64,000 bases of DNA from Alphaproteobacteria bacterium (GTDB lineage: Bacteria > Pseudomonadota > Alphaproteobacteria > JAJUGE01). Below are positions 35,324-45,517 of the stretch, piece after piece. The notes under the pieces are model-generated. The model saw nothing but the letters and a program-made list of their open reading frames with translations. It ran no database searches and was not told where the DNA came from. The position numbers were made by a program, and so were the translations under genes. The stretch's first letter is position 1; each line of letters begins with the position of its first letter. The stretch covers positions 1-64,000 of the forward strand of contig JAJUGE010000008.1 in the NCBI GenBank assembly GCA_029268305.1, read 5' to 3'.

Positions 35324-38300
35324 TCAGATGCGGCCGTATCCCCCGCCGCCCGGCGTCTCGATCACGAAGACATCGTCGACGTTCATCTCCCGCTTGTCGC
35401 AGCCCGAGAGCTCCTCGACGCGGCCGTCGGCGCGAAGGACGTAGTTCCGCCCGCACTTCCCGTCACCGCCACCGGCGAGGCCGTAGGGTGGCACGCGCCG
35501 GTGGCTGGAAAGGATCGCTGCCGTCATCGGCTCCAGGAACCGGACCTTTCGGATCACGCCGTCGCCGCCGCGCCACTTGCCCTCGCCGCCGCTGCCCCGC
35601 CGGATCTCGAAGCTGTCGAGGCGGACGGGAAAGCGCCACTCCAGCACCTCCGGGTCGGTGAGGCGCGTGTTGGTCATGTGAACGTGCACGGCGCTGGTGC
35701 CATGGAACCCGTCGCCAGCGCCGGAGCCACCGCAGATCGTCTCGTAATACTGATAGCGCTCGTTGCCGAAGGTGAAGTTGTTGACCGTGCCTTGTGAGGC
35801 GGCGACCGCCTGGAGCGCGCCGAACAGCGTGTCCGTGACGTATTGTGAGGTCTCGACATTGCCGCCGACGACGGCTGCCGGTCGTACCGGGTTCAGCATC
35901 GAGCCTTCGGGCACGATGATCTCGAGCGGCGCGAGGCACCCCGCGTTGAGCGGGATCTCCGTCTTGCAGAGACAGCGGAAGACGTAGAGAACGGCGGCCA
36001 TGGAGATGGCCTTCGGCGCGTTGTAGTTGTTTGGCTGCTGCGGCGAGGTGTCGGAGAAATCCAGCACCGCCCTCCGCTTCGCCTTGTCGATGTCGATGCG
36101 GACCGAGACTTTCGCGCCGAAGTCGGTCTCGTAGGTGAAGGATCCGGGCTCCAGCACCTCCAGGACGCGGCGCACGCTCTCTTCGGCGTTGTCGCGAACG
36201 TGGCGCATGTAAGCCTGCACCACGTCCAGGCCGAACTGCCGCACCATCGCGTGCAGCTCCTCGACACCCTTGTTGTTGGCGGCGATCTGCGCCTTGAAAT
36301 CGGCGATGTTCTCGGCCGGGTTGCGCGCCGGGTGCGGACAGTCGGCGAGGAGCTTCAGCGTCTCCTCTTCGAGGAACCGACCTTCCGCCACGACCTGGAA
36401 GTTGTCGATCAGAACGCCTTCGTCGTCGATCGTCTTCGAGTCGGGCGGCATCGATCCCGGCGTGATGCCGCCGATGTCCGCATGATGGCCTCGCGACGCG
36501 ACGTAGAACCAGACCTCGCGGCCCTCGGGATCGAACACCGGCGTGATCAGGGTGACGTCGGGCAGGTGGGTGCCGCCATTGTAGGGGGCGTTCATCATGT
36601 AGACGTCGCCGGCGCGCATCGTGCCTTCACGTTGCCGGATAATGCTCTGCACGCTGTCGCTCATCGAGCCGAGATGGACCGGAATGTGCGGCGCGTTCGC
36701 GACCAGGTTGCCGTCGGGATCGAACACGGCGCACGAGAAGTCGAGCCGCTCCTTGATGTTCACCGAGGAAGCGGTGTTTTCCAGCGTGACGCCCATCTGC
36801 TCGGCGATCGACATGAAGAGATTGTTGAAGATCTCCAGCATCACCGGATCGGCGTCGGTTCCGACCCCGGCGGCACGCGGCAGCGCCTCGACCCGATCCA
36901 TTATCAGATGGCCGCGCTCCGAGATCTGCGCCGCCCATCCGGGCTCCAGCACGGTGGTGGCGGTAGACTCCATGATGATTGCCGGCCCCGCGACGCGGTG
37001 CCCCGGAAGCAGCCGGTCCCGGTCGTAGATCGGGGTTCGGCGGCTCTCGCCGGCGAAGTGGGCCTCGACGTGCTGGATCGGGTTCGGCGTCGGACCTTCG
37101 GCACGAGCCGCCAGAATCGGGTCGTCGGCCTTCTCCGTGGCGCCGATCACCTCGACCGATACAGCCTCGACGATATGGCCCTTGTCGGCAGACACGAAGC
37201 CGAAGCGTTGGCGATGCAACTTTTCGAATCGCGCGACGATCTCGTCCGAAGTGCCGTGATCGACTACCAAAGCCGAGTCGGTGCCCTCGTAACGCAGGTG
37301 AACCTTGCGCACCGCTTCGGTGTGAGCCGCGTCGATCCCCTGAGCCTCGGTTTCCGCCCGGCCTTCCGCTTCGAGCTCGTCCAGAACCGCAGTCAGCGCT
37401 TCCGCGGTTTCGGGCGTAAGCTTCCGCTCGATCGCCCGCTCGCGCATGACGCGGATATCGGCGAGTCCCATGCCGTACGCCGACAGAACGCCGGCATAGG
37501 GGTGGATGAAGACGCGCTCGATTCCGAGCGCATCGGCGACGAGGCAGGCGTGTTGACCGCCAGCGCCGCCGAAGCAGTTGAGGACGTAGCGGGAGACGTC
37601 GTGCCCGCGCTGGATCGAGATCTTCTTGATCGCATTTGCCATGTTGTCGACCGCGATCGTGAGGAATCCCTCGGCGACCTCTTCGGGTGTGCGGGTATCG
37701 CCGGTCTCGCGTCGGATGCGCTCGGAGAGCTCGCCGAACTTCTGGCGGACGACATCCGCGTCCAGCGCCTCGTCGTGATTGGGACCGAAGACTTTCGGAA
37801 AAAACTCCGGCTGGAGCTTGCCGAGCATGACGTTGCAGTCGGTTACCGTCAGAGGCCCGCCGTTGCGATAACTGGCGGGGCCCGGGCTGGCCCCGGCCGA
37901 GTCCGGGCCGACGCTGTACTTGGCGCCGTCGAAATGCAGGATCGAGCCGCCGCCCGCGGCGACTGTATGGATGTGCATCATCGGCACGCGAATGCGCACG
38001 CCGGCGATCTCGGTCTGGAAGCTGCGCTCGAACTCCCCCGCATAGTGCGACACGTCGGTCGAGGTCCCGCCCATGTCGAAACCGATGATGTGGTCGAAGC
38101 CGGCCATCGCCGCCGTGCGCACGGCGCCGACGATACCGCCGGCGGGACCGGACAGGATCGAATCCTTGCCCTGGAACAGGCGTGCGTCAGTGAGGCCGCC
38201 GTTCGACTGCATGAACATGAGCCGCACGCTGCCGAGCTCCGACGCGACCCGATCTACGTAGCGGCGGAGGATCGGCGAGAGGTAGGCGTCGACCACGGTA

Positions 38301-38914
38301 GTATCGCCGCGGCCGACCAACTTCATCAGCGGGCTCACCTCATGACTGACCGAGACCTGGGTAAAGCCGATCTCGCGTGCGACCTCGGCGACGGCGCGCT
38401 CGTGTGCGGGATTGCGGTATCCGTGGAGGAAGGCGATGGCGCACGATCGGATACCCCCCTTGTACGCCGTGGTTAGGCCGACGCGTGCACCGTCCAGGTC
38501 GATCGGCGTCAACTCGTCGCCCCGGGCGTCGAGTCGGCCGTCGACCTCGACAACCTCCTCGTAGAGCATCTCCGGCAATCGGATGTTCAGGTCGAACAGC
38601 CGCGGGCGCGCCTGGTACCCGATGCGGAGCGCGTCGCGGAAGCCGCGCGTCACGACCAGCACCGTGCGCTCGCCCTTGCGCTCGAGCAGGGCATTGGTGG
38701 CGACGGTCGTGCCCATCTTTACCGCCTCGATCGCCTCGGACGGGATCGGCTCGTCCGTTCCGAGCCCGAGGAGATCGCGGATGCCCTGGAGTGCCGCGTC
38801 GGCGTAATGGGGCGCCTCCGAAAGAAGCTTGTGCGTCCGATAATCGCCCTCGGGCGTACGCGCGACGATGTCGGTGAACGTGCCGCCTCGGTCGATCCAG
38901 AACTGCCACTTCAT
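35324..38914 (-). CDS. fused HyuA-HyuB hydantoinase/5-oxoprolinase-type enzyme
   Basis: 1196 residues from the ATG at 38914; a longer frame to 38959 adds 15 residues. The HyuA half (about 1-680) opens with [19 protein letters not shown], an ATP-binding ASKHA-type start, and has [20 protein letters not shown]. The HyuB half (from about 680) opens with [19 protein letters not shown] and ends with a glycine-rich tail ([11 protein letters not shown]). Fused forms are typical of 5-oxoprolinase, which opens 5-oxoproline to glutamate using ATP; hydantoinases usually have two chains. 5-oxoproline is the best guess, but related cyclic amides are possible. Confidence 0.92.
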   Translation of the reverse strand: MKWQFWIDRGGTFTDIVARTPEGDYRTHKLLSEAPHYADAALQGIRDLLGLGTDEPIPSEAIEAVKMGTTVATNALLERKGERTVLVVTRGFRDALRIGYQARPRLFDLNIRLPEMLYEEVVEVDGRLDARGDELTPIDLDGARVGLTTAYKGGIRSCAIAFLHGYRNPAHERAVAEVAREIGFTQVSVSHEVSPLMKLVGRGDTTVVDAYLSPILRRYVDRVASELGSVRLMFMQSNGGLTDARLFQGKDSILSGPAGGIVGAVRTAAMAGFDHIIGFDMGGTSTDVSHYAGEFERSFQTEIAGVRIRVPMMHIHTVAAGGGSILHFDGAKYSVGPDSAGASPGPASYRNGGPLTVTDCNVMLGKLQPEFFPKVFGPNHDEALDADVVRQKFGELSERIRRETGDTRTPEEVAEGFLTIAVDNMANAIKKISIQRGHDVSRYVLNCFGGAGGQHACLVADALGIERVFIHPYAGVLSAYGMGLADIRVMRERAIERKLTPETAEALTAVLDELEAEGRAETEAQGIDAAHTEAVRKVHLRYEGTDSALVVDHGTSDEIVARFEKLHRQRFGFVSADKGHIVEAVSVEVIGATEKADDPILAARAEGPTPNPIQHVEAHFAGESRRTPIYDRDRLLPGHRVAGPAIIMESTATTVLEPGWAAQISERGHLIMDRVEALPRAAGVGTDADPVMLEIFNNLFMSIAEQMGVTLENTASSVNIKERLDFSCAVFDPDGNLVANAPHIPVHLGSMSDSVQSIIRQREGTMRAGDVYMMNAPYNGGTHLPDVTLITPVFDPEGREVWFYVASRGHHADIGGITPGSMPPDSKTIDDEGVLIDNFQVVAEGRFLEEETLKLLADCPHPARNPAENIADFKAQIAANNKGVEELHAMVRQFGLDVVQAYMRHVRDNAEESVRRVLEVLEPGSFTYETDFGAKVSVRIDIDKAKRRAVLDFSDTSPQQPNNYNAPKAISMAAVLYVFRCLCKTEIPLNAGCLAPLEIIVPEGSMLNPVRPAAVVGGNVETSQYVTDTLFGALQAVAASQGTVNNFTFGNERYQYYETICGGSGAGDGFHGTSAVHVHMTNTRLTDPEVLEWRFPVRLDSFEIRRGSGGEGKWRGGDGVIRKVRFLEPMTAAILSSHRRVPPYGLAGGGDGKCGRNYVLRADGRVEELSGCDKREMNVDDVFVIETPGGGGYGRI

Positions 38915-39208
38915 GAGCTTGCTCCGCCGCGATGCAATCGGGCTTTCCCGCCACTTCACTAATTAGCCGAGCGGAAGCGGAAGGGAAACGCCCTGCCAGC
39001 AGCGCGCCGCCCGGAGCAGAGCCGATGGACCTGATTGCACCGAAGGTCACGTCGTTGGATCGGTCGTACCGACGGAATGATTCGGCATGGAGTATTGCCG
39101 ATTCACTCGCAGGAGCGGCGGGTCTCCTTTTTCTGAACACATTTCATTTCTATAACGCACTCACAACAACAATCGATCCAAAGTCGTTTTCAATGGGGAG
39201 GATTAACC

Positions 39209-39565
39209 ATGAAATTACCATCAGAGCTGAAGCCGGCGGCCTGGGGCGCGATCGGAGGAGCCATCGTCACGATGCTCGTCGGGTTCCAGGGATTCGGCTG
39301 GTATACCGGCGGCTCGGCCGAGGAAATGGCGCAGAACCGGGCCCGCGAGGCCGTGGTCGTCGCCTACGCGCCGGTTTGCGCGCAACTGGCCGCCAGCGAG
39401 CCGGATCAGCTCATGCTCATGATGGAAGAGCGCCAATGGCAGCGCGACCGTTTCGTGCTGAATGCGGGGTGGGTGAGCGGCGTCGCGGAGCCCTATAGGG
39501 CAAAAGTCGCAGAGGCGTGTGCCAAGGCTGCCTCTGCAGCGTTCGAGGCCAATCAGTCCAGTTGA
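39209..39565 (+). CDS. small single-pass membrane protein, conserved hypothetical
   Basis: 118 residues. One N-terminal membrane segment (about 10-32, AAWGAIGGAIVTMLVGFQGF) leads into a soluble helical part with two Cys in the sequence YAPVCAQLAAS and VAEACAKAAS. From memory, proteins with the pattern GW.TGG.AE.MA after one helix are common in alphaproteobacteria and have no known function. It has a good ribosome site (GGGGAGGATT) and stands alone, with an A/T-rich promoter-like region just upstream (TATAAC at 39151-39156). Codon use matches the neighbours. Confidence 0.8.
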   Translation: MKLPSELKPAAWGAIGGAIVTMLVGFQGFGWYTGGSAEEMAQNRAREAVVVAYAPVCAQLAASEPDQLMLMMEERQWQRDRFVLNAGWVSGVAEPYRAKVAEACAKAASAAFEANQSS

Positions 39566-39575
39566 CACAAGTGAC

Positions 39576-39620
39576 GAGGGCGCTTCCGCGGACCGATGGT
39601 ACGGCCGCGGTCGAGCCCTC
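39576..39620. terminator. long two-part hairpin after the small membrane-protein gene
   Basis: GAGGGC (39576-39581) pairs with GCCCTC (39615-39620), and CCGCGG (39586-39591) with CCGCGG (39605-39610), with 4-nt internal loops on both sides and a 13-nt end loop. It begins 10 nt after the stop of the membrane-protein gene, so it is most likely its terminator. It also lies in the leader of the downstream selD fusion, so a regulatory role cannot be excluded. Confidence 0.5.
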
Positions 39621-39779
39621 GTGCTTCGTCTTCGTCTCCTTCCGATCGCCGATGCGGTGGAACCGCACCTGCTCCGCGTGAAACCGCGGTAGCGATTGGA
39701 GCTGCGGCGGCAGTGTGGTCTGTTATCCGACGCTGCTCCGGCCCGACCGGAGTCGTCGAAAGGATGATGGACACCACTG

Positions 39780-42044
39780 ATGAGGCCGAATCAGGCGCCG
39801 GTCGTGAAGGAGCTCGTGCTCGTCGGGGGCGGGCACGCCCATGTCGGCGTGATCAGACGCTTCGGCATGCGGCCGATCCCGGGCGTGCGCTTGATCGTGA
39901 TCTGCCGCGACACGCACACCCCTTACTCGGGGATGCTGCCGGGTCATGTCTGTGGCTTCTACGATTATGATGAAGCACACATAGACCTCGACCGGCTGGC
40001 GCGCTTCGCGGGAGCCCGGCTCTACCGGAACGAGGCGGTGGGGCTGGATCCGGAGGCGAAGCTGGTTTTCTGCCGGGACCGGCCGCCAGTGCCCTACGAC
40101 GTGCTCTCGATCAACATCGGCTCGGCGCCGAGCACAGCCGGGGTTCCCGGCGCAGCGGAGCTGGCCGTGCCGGTGAAGCCGATCGGCGGCTTTCTGGCGC
40201 ATTGGCAGCGGCTGACGCAACGAGCGCTCGAGGCAGAGCGGCCGTGGACGCTGGCGGTGGTCGGCGCCGGCGCCGGGGGCGTGGAGATTCTGCTCGCGGT
40301 GCAGGCGCGGTTGCGGAAATTGCTGCAGGCCGCCGGGCGGGCCAATTCACTGCCGCATTTCCGGCTGGTAACCGCGAGCGAGCAGATCCTGCCGGAGCAC
40401 AATCCGCGGGCTCGGGCGAAGTTCGAGCGTATCCTCCACGAACGCGGTGTGGAGGTGCATGTCGGCCAGCCTGTGGTCGCGGTCGCGCCGGGGCGGCTCG
40501 ATCTCGCGCGTGGCGAACAGCTCCCGGTCGACGAGGTCTTGTGGGTGACCGCCGCAGGCCCCGCGGCATGGCTGGCCGATACCGGGCTGGCCCTGGACGC
40601 GGCGGGTTTCGTCGCGGTGGACGCGTGCCTTCGCTCGGTCTCCCATCCGGACGTGTTTGCCGCCGGAGATGTTGCTGGGGTACTGGACCATCCGCGACCG
40701 AAATCAGGCGTGTTCTCGGTGCGTCAGGCTAAGCCACTCGACCGGAACCTGCGGCGCGCGCTCCGCGGCCGTCGGCCATTGCCGTTCCGGCCGCAGCGCG
40801 AGTTTCTGACGATCATCGGCACCGGCGAGCGCTATGCCGTGGCGGCGCGCGGACGCTGGGCGATCGAGGGTGCATGGGTGTGGCGGTGGAAGGACTGGAT
40901 CGACCGCCGGTTCGTGGAACGTTACGCGGACCTTCCGGAAATGGCGGCGGATCAGGGCCCGCGTCTGCCGGATGGGCTCGCGGATGCCGAAACGCTGCGC
41001 CGCTTGGCAGAGCCGGCGATGCGATGCGGCGGCTGCGGTGCCAAGGTCGGTGCGACCGTCCTTGGACGCGTGCTGGGCCGGCTCGGTATCCCCACTGTCC
41101 GCCCGGATGTGCTGGTCGGGTTGGACGCGCCGGACGATGCGGCGGTACTGGCCGTGCCGCCGGGCAAGGTGCTGGTCCAGAGCGTCGACCACTTCCGCCC
41201 GATGCTCGACGACCCCTACGTGTTCGGCCGCATTGCCGCCAATCACAGCCTCGGCGACCTCTTCGCGATGGGGGCGGAGCCGCAGTCGGCGCTCGCGGTG
41301 GTGACGGTGCCGTTCGGGCCCGAGGCACAAACCGAGGAGACTCTGTTCCAGCTGCTGGCAGGTGCCGGCGAAGTGCTCTCGGAAGCGGGTGCGGCGCTCG
41401 TGGGCGGCCACACGGGCGAGGGGCCGGAGCCGGCGCTGGGGTTCGTCGTGAACGGGCTCGCCGATCCGGCCGACATCCTCCGCAAGAGCGGCATGCGGGC
41501 CGGTGACCGGCTGATCCTGACGAAGCCGCTCGGCACCGGTGCATTGTTTGCCGGAGATATGCGGCTCAAGGCGAGGGGACGCTGGATCGACGCTGCGATC
41601 GCATCGATGCTCCAATCCAACGCCGCTGCCGCCGAAGTGCTGAGGCGGCACGGAGCGACGGCCTGCACCGACGTGACCGGGTTTGGATTGATCGGCCACC
41701 TTTTAGAAATGGTGCGGGCATCGGGGGTGAGCGCGAGACTCGCACCGAGCGCGGTCCCGCTTCTCGATGGGGCCCTGGACATCGTCAAGCAGGGGATCTT
41801 CAGCAGCTTGCAGCCTGAGAATCTGCGCCTGCGGCGCGCTGTCGCCGGCGATGCGAGCGGATCGCCGGTCTACCCGCTGTTGTTCGACCCGCAGACCGCA
41901 GGCGGGCTCCTCGCGAGCGTGCCGGCGGACCGCGCCGCCGAATGTCTGTCGGCCTTGCGGGAGGGCGGCTACCTTCACGCAAGCGACGTCGGAGAGATCG
42001 TCGCTTGGGATGGGGGAGAGGCGCGGATCGCGCTCTCGGCCTGA
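39780..42044 (+). CDS. selD: NDH-like flavoprotein fused to selenide, water dikinase (SelD)
   Basis: 754 residues. The N-terminal part (about 1-375) is a pyridine nucleotide-disulfide/NDH-2-like flavoprotein: FAD motif LVLVGGGHAHVGVIRRFGM, TLAVVGAGAGGVEILLA, and VFAAGDVAGVL. The C-terminal part (about 410-754) is SelD, which makes selenophosphate from selenide and ATP. The catalytic pair is Cys419 and Lys422 in the segment GGCGAK, matching Cys17/Lys20 of E. coli SelD; the Mg-binding Asp-rich segment GLDAPDDAAVL follows. Such fusions are known in bacteria; the flavoprotein part may reduce or deliver selenium. No selA, selB, mnmH or tRNA-Sec lies in the window, so the end product (Sec or 2-selenouridine) is open. 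Confidence 0.93.
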   Translation: MRPNQAPVVKELVLVGGGHAHVGVIRRFGMRPIPGVRLIVICRDTHTPYSGMLPGHVCGFYDYDEAHIDLDRLARFAGARLYRNEAVGLDPEAKLVFCRDRPPVPYDVLSINIGSAPSTAGVPGAAELAVPVKPIGGFLAHWQRLTQRALEAERPWTLAVVGAGAGGVEILLAVQARLRKLLQAAGRANSLPHFRLVTASEQILPEHNPRARAKFERILHERGVEVHVGQPVVAVAPGRLDLARGEQLPVDEVLWVTAAGPAAWLADTGLALDAAGFVAVDACLRSVSHPDVFAAGDVAGVLDHPRPKSGVFSVRQAKPLDRNLRRALRGRRPLPFRPQREFLTIIGTGERYAVAARGRWAIEGAWVWRWKDWIDRRFVERYADLPEMAADQGPRLPDGLADAETLRRLAEPAMRCGGCGAKVGATVLGRVLGRLGIPTVRPDVLVGLDAPDDAAVLAVPPGKVLVQSVDHFRPMLDDPYVFGRIAANHSLGDLFAMGAEPQSALAVVTVPFGPEAQTEETLFQLLAGAGEVLSEAGAALVGGHTGEGPEPALGFVVNGLADPADILRKSGMRAGDRLILTKPLGTGALFAGDMRLKARGRWIDAAIASMLQSNAAAAEVLRRHGATACTDVTGFGLIGHLLEMVRASGVSARLAPSAVPLLDGALDIVKQGIFSSLQPENLRLRRAVAGDASGSPVYPLLFDPQTAGGLLASVPADRAAECLSALREGGYLHASDVGEIVAWDGGEARIALSA

Positions 42045-42130
42045 TTCGAACCAACCACCAGACGATTGCCGAGCACGCCGCCTCCCTGCTTCAATCGCCC
42101 TCTCGCCCTCGCAACGCCGGAGGCCCCGCC

Positions 42131-42985
42131 GTGACCATCGCCATCGAGCCACTGCACCCGTTGTTCGGAGCCGAGATAAAGGGGGTGGATATCGCCGCCG
42201 GCCTCGATGCTGCGACCTTCGCCGTGATCCGCGGGGCATTCGAGGAACATTCGGTGCTGCTGTTCCGCGGTCAGAAGGTGGACGACGCGATCCAGATCGC
42301 CTTCAGCGAACGGTTCGGGCCGCTCGAGAAAACCGTTGCCGCCAACCCCGCGCGTGGCACTGTGTTCGCGCGACAATCCAACATCGACATGGCCACCGGC
42401 GCGCTGATCCCGAAGGACGACCGGCGCATGAAATACCAGGCCGGCAACTATCTCTGGCACTCGGACAGCTCCTTCAAGCAGGTGCCGTCGCTCTGCTCGA
42501 TCCTCTCGACCCGCGAGGTGCCGCCCGAAGGGGGAAACACCGAGTTCGCCTCGACACGAGCCGCCTACGATCTCCTCCCGGACGAGTTGAAAGCGGAACT
42601 GGAGGGGCTCGTCGTCGAGCACAGCCTCGTCTATTCGCGGAGTCTGACCGGCTTCGAGATGACCGAGCAGGAGAAGGCAGAGTTGCCGACGGCGCGGCAG
42701 ATCCTGGTCCGAACCAACCCCGTCAACGGCCGCAAGGGCCTGATGATCGGCGCACATGCAGCGCGCATCGTCGACTGGCCGGAGGAGAAGGGGCGGGCGC
42801 TGCTCGACGAGCTCCTCGCGCTCACGACGCGTCCCGAGGCATGCTACAGCCACGCCTGGCGCGACGGCGACCTGATCGTCTGGGACAATCGCTGCTGTCT
42901 GCATCGTGCGACGCCCTACGACAGCACGCGCTATCGCCGATTGATGCAGCGCACCACGGTCGCAGGCGACGGTCCGGCGGTCTGA
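42131..42985 (+). CDS. TauD/TfdA-family dioxygenase (third copy, distinct subgroup)
   Basis: 284 residues from the GTG at 42131, chosen for the GGAGG site just upstream and the family-typical start IAIEPLHPLFGAEIKGVD. The metal site is LWHSDSSF (HxD) with distal His in CCLHRATPYD; the 2-oxoglutarate Arg is in YRRLMQRTTV. It is not close to the two island copies; the segment ENRxxM-like GALIPKDDRRMKYQAGN resembles 2,4-D/alpha-ketoglutarate dioxygenases of the TfdA group. The substrate is unknown. It follows selD by 86 nt but no link is obvious. Confidence 0.9.
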   Translation: MTIAIEPLHPLFGAEIKGVDIAAGLDAATFAVIRGAFEEHSVLLFRGQKVDDAIQIAFSERFGPLEKTVAANPARGTVFARQSNIDMATGALIPKDDRRMKYQAGNYLWHSDSSFKQVPSLCSILSTREVPPEGGNTEFASTRAAYDLLPDELKAELEGLVVEHSLVYSRSLTGFEMTEQEKAELPTARQILVRTNPVNGRKGLMIGAHAARIVDWPEEKGRALLDELLALTTRPEACYSHAWRDGDLIVWDNRCCLHRATPYDSTRYRRLMQRTTVAGDGPAV

Positions 42986-42989
42986 GCCG

Positions 42990-43022
42990 TGCCGGCCCTG
43001 TCGCCTCCCGTCAGGGCCGGCA
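42990..43022. terminator. bidirectional terminator hairpin
   Basis: A perfect 11-bp GC-rich stem (TGCCGGCCCTG / CAGGGCCGGCA) with an 11-nt loop sits between the convergent dioxygenase and methyltransferase genes and includes the stop codon of the latter. It is the strongest hairpin in this part of the window. There is no long T-tract on either side. Confidence 0.65.
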
Positions 43023-44093
43023 AACGTAGTAGTAGTTCATAGGGTCATGGTCGAGTTCGTGGACCTCGATCCGGCGAAATCCCGCCTTGCGGAAGTAATC
43101 CTCCGCCTTTTCGCGGCCCCACATGGTGCCGAGCCCTTCGCCGCCTTGGGCGAGCGACACCGGCATGCAATGCATGCACGAGACGGTGTAGAGCAACGGG
43201 CCGAACAAATGGTCGCGGTTCAGGTGGACGTGGCTCGACCCCTTGATGTCTTGCGCCAGATAGGCACCCCCGGGCTTCAGCGCGCGGCGGATGCCACGGA
43301 GCAGGCCGAGCGGACTGCCCTGATCGTGGACGGCATCGAACGTCGTGACGAAGTCGAACCGTTCGCGCGGCGCTTCTTCGGCGAAGAAGGTGAGGTCCCG
43401 CGCCTCGAACGTGACGTTGGAATGGCCCGCGGCCTCCGCCTCGGCCCGCGCGAACGCCACCGCCTCTTCGGAGAGCTCGTAGCCGGTGAAGCGGCTGTTG
43501 GGGAACCACTCCGCCATCAGGTTCAGCGCCTTGCCCCGGCCGCAGCCTGCATCGAGCACGTCGATGCCTGTCTCGAGCTGGCCGATCAGCCCGGGTACCA
43601 GGGGCAGTATCCATTCGCGGAGCGCTGGCAAGACCGAGAGGCCGCTGTCTTCCGCCATCAGCTCGTGGAAGCGGACGAAACGTTCATAGGGTACGCCGCC
43701 GCCGTTGCGGAAGCAGGCGAGCACATCTTCCTCCACCGAGCCGAGCTGGGGGATGTATTGCGAGTAGACGGCGGCATTCTCGCTGCCTGAGGCTCGGGTG
43801 AGGATGGCCGTATGCTCCGGCGGCAGGGTATATGTCCCTTTCACCGGGTCCTGCTCCACGAATCCGCCGACCGCCATCGCTGCGAGCCATTCCCGCACAT
43901 AGCGCTCCTGCAGCCCAGCTGCCTCGGCGATCTCTTTGCTGGTCGAGGGAGGCAGGTCCGCCATCGTGTCGAACAGGCCGCTTCGGTGACCGAGCGAAGT
44001 CATCAGGCAGAGCGCTGCCTCGTTCAACATACTGACGACACGGGCTTCGAACTCGCCCGCCTTCGACAAGTTCAGCGATGTCGTTCCGTTCAT
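43011..44093 (-). CDS. class I SAM-dependent methyltransferase with N-terminal winged helix
   Basis: 360 residues; the ATG at 44093 follows GAGGAGG. Residues about 20-100 look like a winged-helix dimerisation domain (SKEIAEAAGLQERYVREWLAAM). The methyltransferase core is at about 175-340, with motif I VLDAGCGRGKALNLMAEWFP, FVTTFDAVHDQGSP and LKPGGAYLAQDIKGSSHV. This layout is that of O-methyltransferases of small molecules and of the Rv2258c-like transcription-factor group. The substrate is unknown. It ends in a shared terminator hairpin. Confidence 0.87.
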   Translation of the reverse strand: MNGTTSLNLSKAGEFEARVVSMLNEAALCLMTSLGHRSGLFDTMADLPPSTSKEIAEAAGLQERYVREWLAAMAVGGFVEQDPVKGTYTLPPEHTAILTRASGSENAAVYSQYIPQLGSVEEDVLACFRNGGGVPYERFVRFHELMAEDSGLSVLPALREWILPLVPGLIGQLETGIDVLDAGCGRGKALNLMAEWFPNSRFTGYELSEEAVAFARAEAEAAGHSNVTFEARDLTFFAEEAPRERFDFVTTFDAVHDQGSPLGLLRGIRRALKPGGAYLAQDIKGSSHVHLNRDHLFGPLLYTVSCMHCMPVSLAQGGEGLGTMWGREKAEDYFRKAGFRRIEVHELDHDPMNYYYVCRP

Positions 44094-44214
44094 AGCCGAC
44101 CTCCTCTTGCCGAGTGGTCGCTATTACCAGGAAACGCGCGTCTATTGGTTTGCGCGCGGTTTCAGAGGAGTTTCATCTGTTGCTGAAGGCAGGGGGGCCG
44201 CGTCGCGTGCCGGC

Positions 44215-44829
44215 TCAGCCCTCGCTCGGGACCACAGCCAGGGCCGAGGGACGCGATTCGAATGCCTGATGCCACTCCGCCAATGCCGGCCGCCCATTGC
44301 GCCAGGGTTCCGCAGGGAAGCGAAAGTCGAGGTAGCCCAAGGCGCAGCCGATCGCGATGTGACCGATCGTGAAGTCGGAGGTGGCGAGGTCCGCTGCTTC
44401 CCTCTCCAGCGCGTCGAGCGAGCTGGTGGTCTTGACCCGGTAAGCGGCGATATGAGGCTCGGAGCGCAATTCCTCGGCCCGGTTGCGCTCGCCCAGCCAG
44501 AGCAGCAGGGTGTCGAGCATTCCATCGCCGAGCGCCTGTCGCCGGAGAGCGATCCAACGCGCCTCGCCATCTGCCGGAAACAGCTTCTTCCCATGATGGA
44601 GCGAATCGAAATACTCGCAGATGACGGCAGAGTCATAGAGAGACGTGCCGTCGTCGCGCACGAGTGTCGGCAGCTTGATCAGAGGATTGTCTGGAATGAG
44701 GTCGAGGCAGGGGGTGGTCGCCGCGACGACCGTGCGCACGCACTCCAGCCGGTCGGCCACGCCGCACTCATGGGCCGTGATCATCACCTTGCGCACGAAA
44801 GGCGAGCGTGGCGACCAGTGGAGCTTCAT
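44215..44829 (-). CDS. glutathione S-transferase family protein
   Basis: 204 residues, the usual GST size. The N-terminal thioredoxin-like domain has LHWSPRSPFVRKVMITAHE with the catalytic-site Ser in SPFVRK, and a cis-Pro segment KLPTLVRDDGTSLYDSAVI. The C-terminal helical domain is at about 85-200. It may conjugate glutathione to electrophiles or act on a catabolic intermediate. It ends a minus-strand group after the two CoA-transferase genes, with a 13-nt gap, so it may be co-transcribed with them. Confidence 0.88.
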   Translation of the reverse strand: MKLHWSPRSPFVRKVMITAHECGVADRLECVRTVVAATTPCLDLIPDNPLIKLPTLVRDDGTSLYDSAVICEYFDSLHHGKKLFPADGEARWIALRRQALGDGMLDTLLLWLGERNRAEELRSEPHIAAYRVKTTSSLDALEREAADLATSDFTIGHIAIGCALGYLDFRFPAEPWRNGRPALAEWHQAFESRPSALAVVPSEG

Positions 44830-44842
44830 CGAAAGGCCCCCG

Positions 44843-45517
44843 TCAGCCGAGATCGGGTGCGCGAAGCACGCCGACGTCCTGCGGGATCGACAATTCGGCC
44901 TCTGTGCGGGCGCGAAGTTCGTCCGGCGACAAACCTTCGACGATCTCGCGTACGACGAAGCCCGTCGCCTCCACGTCGATCACGGCGATGTCGGTGTAGA
45001 TCCGCTTGACACATTCCAGCGCCGTCACGGGCAGACGGCAGGCGTCGAGCAGGCGCGGTTCGCCCTTGCGGGTGTTGTGCTCCATGATCACGCGCACCGC
45101 CTTCGCCCCCACGGCCAGATCCATGGCGCCGCCGACGAGAGGGCCTTTGTTGGGAATGCGCATGTCCCAGTTGGCGAGGTCGCCGTTCGAGGCAACCTCG
45201 AAGGCGCCGAGAATCGTGACGTCGATGTGGCCGCCGCGAATCATCGCGAACGAAGCAGCGGAATCGACGATCGTGGCACCCGGCCGGAGCGTGATCCTGC
45301 GGCTGCCGGCATCGACCAGGTCGGGATCTTCCTGTTCCGGGGTCGCCGCCGGGCCGACGCCGATCACCCCGTTCTCGGACTGGAAGAAGACGTCGCGACC
45401 TTCGGGCAGGTAGTCCGAGACCAGGACCGGAATGCCGATACCGAGGTTGACCACCGTACCGTCTTCGACATCCTGAGCGGCCCGCCACGCCATCTGGTTT
45501 CGCGTCAACGGCTTCAT
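44843..45517 (-). CDS. 3-oxoacid CoA-transferase subunit B
   Basis: 224 residues. Family I CoA-transferase beta subunit, with the catalytic Glu in FQSENGVIGVGP and the opening QDVEDGTVVNLGIGIPVLVS. It forms a heteromer with the A subunit encoded just upstream (4-nt overlap) and moves CoA between a short-chain acid and an acyl-CoA, for example succinyl-CoA to acetoacetate or 3-oxoadipate. The substrate (ScoAB, AtoAD or PcaIJ type) cannot be told from motifs alone. Confidence 0.92.
   Translation of the reverse strand: MKPLTRNQMAWRAAQDVEDGTVVNLGIGIPVLVSDYLPEGRDVFFQSENGVIGVGPAATPEQEDPDLVDAGSRRITLRPGATIVDSAASFAMIRGGHIDVTILGAFEVASNGDLANWDMRIPNKGPLVGGAMDLAVGAKAVRVIMEHNTRKGEPRLLDACRLPVTALECVKRIYTDIAVIDVEATGFVVREIVEGLSPDELRARTEAELSIPQDVGVLRAPDLG

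Noticed and set aside
36200-38476. Plus-strand open frame (758 codons) opposite the HyuAB gene
   Set aside because: Shadow of a well-supported gene; no domain and no ribosome site.
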